Assembly: GCA_022826925.1 (NCBI GenBank)
Contig: JAJDTX010000133.1
Coordinates: 1-50,224, forward strand
Length of the DNA: 50,224 nucleotides
From: Bryobacterales bacterium
Lineage (GTDB): Bacteria > Acidobacteriota > Terriglobia > Bryobacterales > UBA6623
Direction: 5' to 3'
The stretch's first letter is position 1. Each line of letters opens with the position of its first letter. Position numbers and translations under genes: made by a program. This document shows, in pieces, positions 43,061 through 50,224 of this stretch. Below the pieces are notes generated by a model. That model did no database searches and was not told the DNA's origin. It worked only from the letters and a program-made list of their open reading frames with translations.

Positions 43061-43094
43061 TCGCGTCCCAAGTTCCCGGCCGGCGCTAATCTAG

Positions 43095-43115
43095 GGAATC
43101 CCTCGCAGGGATTCC
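43095..43115. promoter_or_regulatory. GGAATCCCT-CGC-AGGGATTCC hairpin before M48 gene
   Basis: A perfect 9-bp stem with a 3-base loop, 11 bp upstream of the GTG start of the M48 gene. The arm GAATCCCT/AGGGATTC also forms the Rrf2-type operator at 36426-36456, though with a longer spacer there. Confidence 0.45.
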
Positions 43116-43125
43116 TCTGAGAGCT

Positions 43126-44385
43126 GTGAACACTTTCGCCGCAGTTATCCTGTTCGCCCTTGTCGGCGAGTACTTGCTGGGCGCGGTCTCCGGACTGCTC
43201 AGCTCGCGCTCGTTCGTCCCCAAGGTGCCAGCCGAGCTCATCGGCGTGTTCGACGACGAGAAGTACGCCCGGGCGCGGCGCTACAGCGCGACACGCGCCC
43301 GGTTCGGCCTCGTCCGCGGGGCGTTCGGTCTCGCGGCCACACTCGCCTTCTGGTTCGCCGGGGGCTTCGCTTGGCTCGATACCGCGGTTCGCGGACTCGG
43401 CAAGGGCCCGGTAGTCACCGGTCTCGTCTACATCGGCGCCCTGCTGCTCGCCAGGACCCTCATCCAGCTCCCGTTCGGGGCGTGGTCGACGTTCGTGATC
43501 GAGGGCCGTTATGGGTTCAACCGCACCACGGCGGGAACGTTCGGCGCCGACCTGTTGAAAGGCACGGCCCTCGCCATCCTTCTCGGCGGGCCGCTGCTCG
43601 CCGTCATCCTCGCATTTTTCGAGGCGGTGGGGCCGTTAGCTTGGATTTGGTGCTGGATCGCGGTAACCGCCTTCATGCTCGCCGTGCAGTTCATCGGCCC
43701 GACGTGGATCATGCCTCTGTTCAATACCTTCACTCCGCTCGATGACGGCGAGCTGCACGACGCGATTCTGGGATACGCCCGTTCGGCGGGCTTCCCGCTC
43801 GGGGGCATCTTCGTGGTCGACGGCTCACGCAGGTCGTCAAAGCCGAACGCTTTCTTCACGGGCTTCGGCAAGCACAAGCGCATCGGGCTGTTCGACACCC
43901 TCGCCGAGGAGTACAGCGTTCCCGAGGTGGTGGCGGTGGTGGCCCACGAGATCGGCCACTACAAGAAGCGCCACGTTTGGCTGAACATGGCGCTGTCGAT
44001 CGGCCACATAGGGGCGATGCTGTGGATCCTGTCGCTCTTCCTCGGGCAGGAGGGGCTTTACGCGGCGTTCCATGTCGCCGAACCGTCGGTCTACGCCGGG
44101 CTCGTCTTCTTCAGTCTCCTGTTCAGGCCTGTCGAGTTGGTCCTGTCGGTCCTCATGAACGTCTTCTCGCGGCGGCACGAGTTCGAGGCCGACCGTTTCG
44201 CAGCAGAGACTACCGGCAGCGGCGCGCCTCTGGTCGCCGCCCTGAAGAAGCTGGTGGCCGACAGCTTTAGCAACCCGACGCCGCACCCGATCGACGTCTT
44301 CCTGCACTATTCGCACCCGCCGGTACTCCAGCGCATCCGCGCCCTTCTGCGGCTGTCGGCGGGATCAGCGTCGACGTCGGCGTGA
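43126..44385 (+). CDS. M48 (Ste24-type) membrane metalloprotease
   Basis: A 419-residue integral membrane peptidase with about seven hydrophobic segments. The zinc motif HEIGH is at 274-278 and the third ligand lies in RRHEFEADRFA, both complete. Layout and length match Ste24/CAAX-prenyl-protease homologues in bacteria (GLLSSRSFVPKVPAELIGVFDDEKY near the N-terminus, SHPPVLQRIRAL at the C-terminus). A role in membrane protein quality control is likely. GTG 43126 is the first start. Codon choice leans toward CTC for leucine, unlike the CTG/TTG-rich genes on the left, which may indicate acquisition; there is no direct proof. A hairpin directly precedes the start. Confidence 0.88.
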   Translation: MNTFAAVILFALVGEYLLGAVSGLLSSRSFVPKVPAELIGVFDDEKYARARRYSATRARFGLVRGAFGLAATLAFWFAGGFAWLDTAVRGLGKGPVVTGLVYIGALLLARTLIQLPFGAWSTFVIEGRYGFNRTTAGTFGADLLKGTALAILLGGPLLAVILAFFEAVGPLAWIWCWIAVTAFMLAVQFIGPTWIMPLFNTFTPLDDGELHDAILGYARSAGFPLGGIFVVDGSRRSSKPNAFFTGFGKHKRIGLFDTLAEEYSVPEVVAVVAHEIGHYKKRHVWLNMALSIGHIGAMLWILSLFLGQEGLYAAFHVAEPSVYAGLVFFSLLFRPVELVLSVLMNVFSRRHEFEADRFAAETTGSGAPLVAALKKLVADSFSNPTPHPIDVFLHYSHPPVLQRIRALLRLSAGSASTSA

Positions 44386-44773
44386 TTTCGCAAGGGTTCC
44401 AAATCCGGACCGCATCGCCGCGCTGCATTGGATCCGGCGGTGCAAGCGGGACGAGCGTGCCGCGGGACACCGTGACCGGGCCTTGCGGGCCGCGACGGTG
44501 AACATGCGCAATCGACGGCATTCGGCCGTCCGGCCGAGAGACCTTCCGCAATCCGGAGTCGCACCCGCTCGCAGCTGTCCTTGACCGGCTCGGAAGTCTC
44601 CCCGCATGGGATCTGCCCGCGAATCCCGGCTTCTCTTCGATCCATGAAGGATGCGCTGAAGCAGCGCAAACGGCGCCGGCTACCGGACCCCGCGCGTTGA
44701 CCGTCGGATCGGCTCGGTCGCGCGTTCCGGTAGAATCTGCAGGAGCTTTAGACACCGCCCAAGGAGGAGAGTC
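44386..44773. other. 388-bp gap before the cyclase gene, strong RBS
   Basis: I find no gene here. The only signals are TAGAAT at 44731-44736 as a possible -10 box (no -35 with correct spacing; TTGACC at 44697 is 28 bp away) and AAGGAGG at 44761-44767, a perfect ribosome site 6 bp before the cyclase ATG. Confidence 0.5.
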
Positions 44774-45739
44774 ATGCGATTCGCCAGCGTTGCCGCCCCC
44801 GCCGTAGCCGCGTTCACCGTCCTAGTCTCGGGTGCCGCTGCACCCGCCGCCGGCCAGTCGTGGACCCCGCCGTCGACCGATGAGCGCTGCCCCAGCCGGT
44901 GGGGAGCCGACGACGAGCGCGGCGCGGCCAACCACATGGGCTCCGAGACGGTGCTCAAGGCAGCGCGTCTGATACGAGAGGGGCGGGTGATCGAGCTCGG
45001 ACAGGTACTTAGAGGCTCGATGCCGCTCGGTGCCCGCCATTTCGACCTCTACATGAAGCCGACCGGCCCGAAAGTGGGGTCGAACCAGCGTGGCTCGAAC
45101 GAGGAGCTGGTTGTCACCGAGATGGGTCAGGTGGGCACACAGTTCGACGGCTTAACCCACCAGACGATCGGCGGCAGCCTGTACAACTGCGTCGATCAGA
45201 GCGAGGTCATGACGCGAGACGGGTTCACTCGGCTCGGCGTCGAGAACGTCGGCACGCTCATGACCCGGGGCGTGCTCATCGATGTGGCCGCTCTCAAGGG
45301 CGTTGCGATGCTCCCCGACACGTACGAGATAACTGTCGACGACCTGCAGCAGGCACTCGACCGGCAGGGAGTCGCGCTGGAAGCGGGCGACGCGGTGCTG
45401 ATTCACACCGGTTGGGGCGTGCTCTGGGACACCGACGGGGAGCGCTTCATGGCGACCAACCCGGGAATCGGCGTCGCGGCCGCGCAGTGGCTTGTGCAAC
45501 AGGATCCCATGCTGCTGGGGGCGGACAACCAACCGGTCGAAGTCTCGCCCAACCCGGATCCTCAAGTGTCGTTGCCTGTCCACCAGATCATGCTGGCGGT
45601 CCACGGCATCCATCTGGTGGAGAGGATGAAGCTGGACGAATTGGCCGCAGCCGGCGTCCACGAGTTCGCCTTCGTTGTCCAGCCTCTCAAGATCCAGGGC
45701 GGCACGGGATCCACCGTTGCGCCGGTCGCGATCTACTGA
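44774..45739 (+). CDS. secreted cyclase-family (kynurenine formamidase-like) protein
   Basis: A 321-residue exported protein with a signal peptide ending near APAAGQ. The cyclase-family (PF04199) metal site is recognisable as GTQFDGLTHQTIGG, with the usual HxGTHxDxPxH pattern altered so that the first His is replaced (VGTQ). Further family landmarks are GVLIDVAALKGVAMLPDTYEI, GDAVLIHTGWG and LLGADNQPVEV. Metal hydrolases of this fold open ring amides or esters; the substrate is not clear. ATG 44774 follows a perfect AAGGAGG. As with the M48 gene, the codon choice suggests an accessory origin. Confidence 0.82.
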   Translation: MRFASVAAPAVAAFTVLVSGAAAPAAGQSWTPPSTDERCPSRWGADDERGAANHMGSETVLKAARLIREGRVIELGQVLRGSMPLGARHFDLYMKPTGPKVGSNQRGSNEELVVTEMGQVGTQFDGLTHQTIGGSLYNCVDQSEVMTRDGFTRLGVENVGTLMTRGVLIDVAALKGVAMLPDTYEITVDDLQQALDRQGVALEAGDAVLIHTGWGVLWDTDGERFMATNPGIGVAAAQWLVQQDPMLLGADNQPVEVSPNPDPQVSLPVHQIMLAVHGIHLVERMKLDELAAAGVHEFAFVVQPLKIQGGTGSTVAPVAIY

Positions 45740-45984
45740 TCTCCGGTGCCATAGGGCTTGCCTTGTCGATGCGGTCGAGAGGCGGGTACCGTGCCAGCGC
45801 GCCAACGGCAGTTCCCCGGGGCGCCTGCTTGGCGGTCGTAACGGCACAGGCGAGCCGTAGCCGCGTGGCGGCGGTATCGTTCACCGGACGCGCCGAATCC
45901 GGTCGCCCGGCAGTAGGGCGGTCGCGAAACGGTTCTTGATGGCTCCCACTCGCTCGGCCGTCGTCGGGCCGCAGTGGGGGAGTC

Positions 45985-45990
45985 TATATT
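45985..45990 (+). promoter_or_regulatory. TATATT -10-like box before vapB
   Basis: An AT-rich TATATTTAA patch 20 bp before the VapB start, in otherwise GC-rich DNA. No matching -35 found, so this is a weak call. Confidence 0.25.
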
Positions 45991-46010
45991 TAAGGTTGAA
46001 AGATGCACAA

Positions 46011-46310
46011 ATGGCACTGAGCATCAAGAATGTCAAAGCTGAGCGGCTCGCTAGGGCCCTCGCGAAGGAACGGGGCACCACCGTGACTGGCGCGATCATC
46101 GGCGCTCTCGAAGACGCTCTACGGCGCACGCGCGGCCGGAGAGGGGCCCCTTCGATTCGGGAAGCCATCTTGGAGATCTCTGACCGTTGCGCGGCGCTAC
46201 CCGACATCGACACGAGACCGGCCGACGAGATTCTCGGATACGACGAACGAGGAGGCTTCCGCTCGAATTCAAGCCAATGCGTAAGTCGCAATACTTCCGC
46301 CACAGACTGA
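46011..46310 (+). CDS. VapB-type antitoxin without a toxin
   Basis: A 99-residue antitoxin of the PSK_trans_fac/VapB type: SIKNVKAERLARALAKERGTT at the N-terminus, then ISDRCAALPDIDTRPADEILGYDERG, the usual antitoxin C-terminal block. Normal VapB proteins end soon after this with VapC overlapping; here the frame adds RSNSSQCVSRNTSATD and no PIN-domain toxin follows in the 70 bp before the next gene. ATG 46011 is preferred over 45936, as it matches family starts (MALSIKN). It is the third antitoxin without a partner in this region. Confidence 0.82.
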   Translation: MALSIKNVKAERLARALAKERGTTVTGAIIGALEDALRRTRGRRGAPSIREAILEISDRCAALPDIDTRPADEILGYDERGGFRSNSSQCVSRNTSATD

Positions 46311-46380
46311 TCGACTCGGCCAGCCCCTCTTCGATTCCTGTCGGCATCCGGGACCAGACAGGCCGGCTGGGGGAAGGCCG

Positions 46381-47814
46381 CTAAGCGACCAAGTCGCGGA
46401 TAATTTCGCCGCCTACGTCGGTAAGGCGGAACTGGCGCCCTTGATATGAGTAGGTCAGTTTCGTGTGGTCGATCCCTAGCTGGTGCAGCAGGGTCGCGTG
46501 CAGGTCGTGAACGTGAACTGGCTTGTCGACAATGTTGTAGCAGAAGTCGTCGGTTTCGCCGTAAGTCTCCGCTGGCTTCACGCCCCCTCCGGCGAGCCAA
46601 ATCGTGAAGCAGCGGGGGTGGTGGTCGCGGCCATAGCTTTCGTCGGTCATCAGGCCTTGGCAGTAGACGGTGCGCCCGAACTCCCCGCCCCACACTACTA
46701 GCGTTTCGTCGAGCAGTCCGCGCTGGTCAAGGTCCTTGATCAGCGCTGCCGAGGCTTGGTCGGTATCGACGCACTGCTTGGGGAGTTGGTTCGGCAATGA
46801 GCGGTGCTGATCCCATCCGCGATGAAAGAGTTGAACGAAGCGCACGCCACGCTCCACCAACCGTCGTGCGACCAAACAGTGGCGCGCATACGTTCCCGGC
46901 TCGCGCGCAGCCTCGCCGTAGAGATCGAACGTGGATTCCGGCTCGTTCGAGAGATCCATTAGTTCCGGAACAGATGTCTGCATCCGGTATGCCATCTCGT
47001 ACTGGGCGATTCGTGTCTCGATCTCCGGGTCGGCGAACTGCTCCTGCTGGATTCGGTTCAGGGCCGAGAGGTCGTCAAGGAACATCCGCCGCCGATCGCG
47101 GTTCACGCCCGCCGGGTTCGACAGGTAGAGCACCGGATCTCCCTGCGAGCGGAACTTGACGCCTTGGTAGCGACTTGGGAGGAAACCGCTGCCCCACAGC
47201 CTCGTGTAGAGCGCCTGGCCGACTCGCCCCGATCCCCGCGAGGTCATCACGACGAACGCCGGCAAGTCTTCGTTCTCGGTTCCAAGGCCGTAGGAAAGCC
47301 ACGCTCCGATGCTTGGACGCCCGGCAAGCTGCGCTCCGGTCTGGAAGTACGTCACCGCCGGGTCGTGATTGATGGCCTCGGTATGCATCGTTCGAATGAA
47401 CGAGAGCTTGTCGGCGATCTGCGCCGTATAGGGAAGCAACTCGCTGACCCATGCGCCGGACTCGCCGCGTTGCTTGAACTCAAACCAAGTCTCGTGAACC
47501 GGAAACGACGTCTGCGAGGCGGTCATGCCAGTCAGTCGCTGGCCGCGGCGCACCGAATCAGGCAGTTCCGTGCCGTGAAGCTGCTTTAGCTTTGGCTTGT
47601 GATCAAACAAGTCGATCTGGGAAGGCCCGCCGCTCTGAAAAAGATAAATGACGTGCTTGGCCTTGGGCGCGAAATGCGGCAGCCCGGGCAAACCGCTGCC
47701 CGCCGCAGCATCTCTTCCCATCAAGTGGGCCAATGCAGCGACGCCCAGACCGCTCGCGTTGCGGCCGAAGAAGTGGCGCCGTGTCAGATGGGTCGACGAG
47801 TCAAGAACCGTCAT
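46381..47814 (-). CDS. DUF1501 family protein, Tat-type leader (second copy)
   Basis: A 477-residue DUF1501 protein, the same length as the one at 10657 but clearly divergent. It has a twin-arginine leader ([20 protein letters not shown]), then [71 protein letters not shown] and [18 protein letters not shown]. It starts in a 4-bp overlap (ATGA) with the DUF1553 gene, as in the other pair. Role is not established. Convergent with vapB. Confidence 0.9.
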   Translation of the reverse strand: MTVLDSSTHLTRRHFFGRNASGLGVAALAHLMGRDAAAGSGLPGLPHFAPKAKHVIYLFQSGGPSQIDLFDHKPKLKQLHGTELPDSVRRGQRLTGMTASQTSFPVHETWFEFKQRGESGAWVSELLPYTAQIADKLSFIRTMHTEAINHDPAVTYFQTGAQLAGRPSIGAWLSYGLGTENEDLPAFVVMTSRGSGRVGQALYTRLWGSGFLPSRYQGVKFRSQGDPVLYLSNPAGVNRDRRRMFLDDLSALNRIQQEQFADPEIETRIAQYEMAYRMQTSVPELMDLSNEPESTFDLYGEAAREPGTYARHCLVARRLVERGVRFVQLFHRGWDQHRSLPNQLPKQCVDTDQASAALIKDLDQRGLLDETLVVWGGEFGRTVYCQGLMTDESYGRDHHPRCFTIWLAGGGVKPAETYGETDDFCYNIVDKPVHVHDLHATLLHQLGIDHTKLTYSYQGRQFRLTDVGGEIIRDLVA

Positions 47815-49619
47815 TGCTTTGTCACCGTCTCGTCAAGGTTCAGGATCATGCCCGCTGTCATCGCGTAAGCTGCGAGCTCGCCGCGCCCTATGCGCTTGTC
47901 CGCGGAGCTGTCTCCTTGCTCCAGCAGTTCCTCGGCTGCGTTCGAGTCGACCCTGAAGCTCTGTAACTGCTTGGCGAACGCCCGATCGAGGATCTCCGAC
48001 TCGCGGGCGCTGGGAATCCTTCCGGTGGCCATCTCGAAGCCGTACGCCAGGCGATCCTCCGCGGTTCGACCCCCTTCGAGATACATCCGCTCGCCGAACT
48101 TCCGCGAGGCCTCGACAAACGTGACGTCGTTCATCAAGTTCAACGCCTGCAGCGGTGTGTTCGTTCGCTCGGTCCGCACCGTGCAAGTCTCTCGCGTGGC
48201 CGAGTCGAAGTTAAGCATTGATGGCGGTCCGATTGTTCTGCGCCAGTAGGTATACAGGCTCCTGCGGTAGAGGTTCTCTCCCGTGTCACGGGTATAGCCG
48301 CCGCCCGCAGCGATGTCAAACCAGAGTCCGTCCGGTTGGTACGTCTTCACCGACGGCCCGCCCAAGCGTTCCCGCAAGAGTCCCGCCAGCAGCAGAGCTT
48401 GGTCTCGAACTGCTTCCGCGGACAGCCGGAAACGCGGCCCGCGGGAAAGGAGCCTGTTCGTCGGGTCTTCGCTCATCCCGCCGTCCGCTCGTTTCGATTC
48501 CTGTCTGTATGTCGCGCTCATCGCGATCGTCTTCAAGAGCGATTTGACATCCCAGCCGCTCTCGACGAACTCGACTGCCAGCCAATCCAGCAGTTCCGGA
48601 TGCGTCGGCCGCTCGCCTTGCGTGCCAAGGTTCTCCGGCGTCCGCACAAGTCCCTCGCCGAACAGCATCTGCCACAACCGGTTCGCCGTCACCCGGGCCG
48701 TCAGTGGATTCTTCGGATCGACCAGCCAGTGCGCAAGGCCGAGCCGATTGTTCGGCACTGACTCGGGCAATGGCGGCAGAGCGGACAAGACGCCGGGGGA
48801 CACTCTGGCCCCCGGTTGGTCGTAGGCGCCGCGCTCGAGTATGAAGGTCTCGCGAGGGGTGTCCATCTCGGCCATGATCATCACGCTAGAGACCCGCTTC
48901 ATGAGTGCTTCTTTCGCGCGCCTCAATCGGTTTAGGGCTGCCCAGCTAGACGTCACGGCCGTGGGGCCGAACGTGTCGGCAAAGGCTTGGTCGAGCTTGT
49001 GCCTTTGGCCGCTGGTCCGATCACTGCTCTGGACCCGCGCGATTTCGTTCAGGTTTTCAGCCACGGCGAGCATTGACGCTTCGTCGGCGGTCAACTCCCG
49101 GTCGTAGACGGCGACCTCGTCAATGCTGCCGAGCAATCCGCTGCCCTTGTCTGCGCCCGCGCCGATCCGAAACGGCTCCTTGGTCTTGATTCCGCCATTG
49201 GAATAGTCCAGTTCGGCTACTGTGCCGACCTTGCGCCCGTCAATGTAGAACGTGATGCCGCCAGCCAAGCGCGACCCGTCGTAGGTCGCGGCCACATGCG
49301 TCCAGCGATCCAGTTCAAGAGCTTGGCGGGAGCCGACGATGATCCAGTCGTCCATCCTGCCGATCAGCTTGAGTTTCAGCCTCCCTTCCTCGAGTGCGAG
49401 GGTGACCCCCTTGCCGGAGTTTTCGTCGTGAGCGTTGAACGTCTGCGAGCGACTCAGGATAATGCCTTCGGGCGACTCTGGCTGGATCCAGGCAGCAAGG
49501 CTGAATGCGTTGTTGTAGTCGTAATCCAACAGCTCCTTGGCTTCGAGATGACCGCTGCGCCGAAGCCGGATCGCACGGCCGACGCGGCCGTTGCCGTGCT
49601 CGATTTCGCCGGATGGCAC
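47811..49619 (-). CDS. LamG-DUF1553 protein, N-terminal half missing
   Basis: A 602-residue frame from GTG 49619. Residues about 15-185 form a LamG/concanavalin-like domain ([51 protein letters not shown]). The rest is DUF1553 ([77 protein letters not shown]). Full-length relatives carry a signal peptide, PSCyt1 and DUF1549 before this, all absent. In-frame coding sequence continues a few codons upstream ([10 protein letters not shown]) until a TAA at 49647-49649, beyond which comes unrelated DNA and an integrase gene. It looks truncated by insertion; expression is doubtful. Confidence 0.82.
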   Translation of the reverse strand: MPSGEIEHGNGRVGRAIRLRRSGHLEAKELLDYDYNNAFSLAAWIQPESPEGIILSRSQTFNAHDENSGKGVTLALEEGRLKLKLIGRMDDWIIVGSRQALELDRWTHVAATYDGSRLAGGITFYIDGRKVGTVAELDYSNGGIKTKEPFRIGAGADKGSGLLGSIDEVAVYDRELTADEASMLAVAENLNEIARVQSSDRTSGQRHKLDQAFADTFGPTAVTSSWAALNRLRRAKEALMKRVSSVMIMAEMDTPRETFILERGAYDQPGARVSPGVLSALPPLPESVPNNRLGLAHWLVDPKNPLTARVTANRLWQMLFGEGLVRTPENLGTQGERPTHPELLDWLAVEFVESGWDVKSLLKTIAMSATYRQESKRADGGMSEDPTNRLLSRGPRFRLSAEAVRDQALLLAGLLRERLGGPSVKTYQPDGLWFDIAAGGGYTRDTGENLYRRSLYTYWRRTIGPPSMLNFDSATRETCTVRTERTNTPLQALNLMNDVTFVEASRKFGERMYLEGGRTAEDRLAYGFEMATGRIPSARESEILDRAFAKQLQSFRVDSNAAEELLEQGDSSADKRIGRGELAAYAMTAGMILNLDETVTKQ

Positions 49620-49796
49620 TGCGTCAGGGTGGTCGCTGTCGAAGTCTTAACAGCCATACGCGTTCCGTTGCTGTTCGCAGTCGTGCTAGAAACACCGTAA
49701 GTCACGTAGTAATAGTAGCTTATGACTCTGTTCCGGCCGGCTCAGCCGGTCGGGAAGTCTTGCCGAATCCGCCTGCATCCTGTATATGATATGGGA
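49620..49796. other. junction between truncated DUF1553 gene and integrase
   Basis: About 150 bp of AT-richer DNA with GTAGTAATAGTAG and an imperfect hairpin at 49731-49755 (CCGGCCGGCT...AGCCGGTCGG). The boundary of an integrated element probably lies here; I cannot fix its exact base because the other end of the element is outside the window. Confidence 0.4.
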
Positions 49797-50224
49797 ATGG
49801 AAGCCGGATACACCGCAGCCGACAGACCCCGGAGAACCAAGCCCAAGGGCCGCCATCCCGACAAGGCCCTGTCGGCCGCCTTCATCCGTTCGGCACCGCC
49901 CGGACGACACTGCGATGGTCAGGGGCTCTACCTCGTCGTCCAGCCCACCGGCACCCGAAGCTGGGTCCAGCGGATCGTCATCCGGGGGCGGAAACGCGAG
50001 CTGGGACTCGGCAGCACCGCCCTGGTCCCGCTCGCGGAAGCCCGCGAGCAGGCTCTCGCCAACCGCAAGCTCGCCCGGCAGGGCGGCGACCCGCTCGCCG
50101 AGAAGCGCCGCAGCCAAGGCATGCCGACCTTCGCCGACGCCGCCGTGCGCGTGGTCGACCAGAAGCGGGCCGGCTGGCGCAGCCCGCGACACCCGCAGCA
50201 GTGGTTGAGGAGTCTGGAGCGGTA
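49797..50224 (+). CDS. P4-type tyrosine integrase, N-terminal part (cut by window end)
   Basis: The first 142 codons of a tyrosine recombinase from ATG 49797 (an in-frame ATG lies at 49791). The Arm-binding DUF4102-like domain is visible: LSAAFIRSAPPGRHCDGQGLYLVV, then GTRSWVQRIVIRGRKRELGLGS, AEAREQALANRKLARQGGDPLAEKRRSQGMPTFADAA (transition into the SAM-like core-binding domain). The catalytic domain with its Arg-His-Arg-Tyr residues is beyond the window. It reads away from the truncated DUF1553 gene. Its position marks the end of an integrative element such as a genomic island or prophage. Leucine codons are mostly CTC. Confidence 0.88.
   Translation, partial: MEAGYTAADRPRRTKPKGRHPDKALSAAFIRSAPPGRHCDGQGLYLVVQPTGTRSWVQRIVIRGRKRELGLGSTALVPLAEAREQALANRKLARQGGDPLAEKRRSQGMPTFADAAVRVVDQKRAGWRSPRHPQQWLRSLER

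Noticed and set aside
42904..43089. 61-codon frame in the AT-rich island
   Set aside because: No ribosome site, no motif, sequence is composition-driven; left as an island, not a gene.
44697..44736. TTGACC and TAGAAT as a promoter for the cyclase gene
   Set aside because: Spacing is 28 bp, far outside the 16-18 bp range; only the -10-like box is mentioned.

Overview
The window is GC-rich chromosomal DNA, densely coded on both strands, with many short gaps and ATGA/GTGA overlaps. The gene set points to Acidobacteriota, most likely a Bryobacterales/Solibacter-type lineage. The evidence is a bshC (bacillithiol) gene, two DUF1501/DUF1553 pairs, a complete MoxR-Bat system, and two large secreted proteins ending in an 'FPFVTNQ..FDT' domain that I associate with Solibacter-like genomes. 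The phylum is an inference; there is no rRNA gene here to confirm it.

Layout. 1-1300: groEL (cut by the window start) and groES on the minus strand, behind a promoter and an unusual heat-shock-type inverted repeat. 1413-7302: batA, a batB/batC fusion, batD and batE as one overlapping operon. 7369-10486 (minus): a YggS-type PLP protein, an ABC-2 transporter pair and a membrane-anchored thioredoxin. 10657-14587 (minus): a DUF1501 gene and a DUF1549/DUF1553 cytochrome-type gene. 14722-19800: ftsB/divIC, a Tat-exported TIM-barrel protein and two paralogous secreted proteins. 19828-24133: the second half of the Bat system (moxR, DUF58, a membrane protein) with an NHL-repeat gene inserted.

24144-36400: a CoA ligase with a DapA-family lyase, a Uma2 protein with a heptad-repeat tail, an exported D-threonine-aldolase-like enzyme, bshC, a DapA homologue lacking its catalytic residues, a secreted TPR protein, an amidohydrolase, fabH, and a 55-residue membrane zinc-ribbon protein. 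36426-40281: an Rrf2 (CymR-like) regulator with a perfect operator, followed by cysK, lipA and lnt in a tight operon.

40282-50224 looks accessory. prfB, with its programmed +1 frameshift intact, is preceded by a diverged duplicate of its own 5' end. Between the copies sits a RelB/DinJ-type antitoxin without a toxin. A HicB-like antitoxin follows prfB and a VapB antitoxin lies 3.3 kb further on, also without visible toxins. The segment also holds an M48 membrane protease, a cyclase-family enzyme, a second DUF1501 gene, and a DUF1553 gene that has lost its N-terminal half next to the 5' end of a P4-type integrase running off the window.

Themes: envelope quality control (Bat/MoxR, Lnt, M48 protease, TlpA-like thioredoxin), sulfur and thiol metabolism (CysK with its regulator, LipA, BshC), and a right-hand region of gene insertion and decay. 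The most unusual findings are the prfB 5' duplication around a solitary antitoxin, the cluster of toxin-less antitoxins, and the non-canonical groESL operator.
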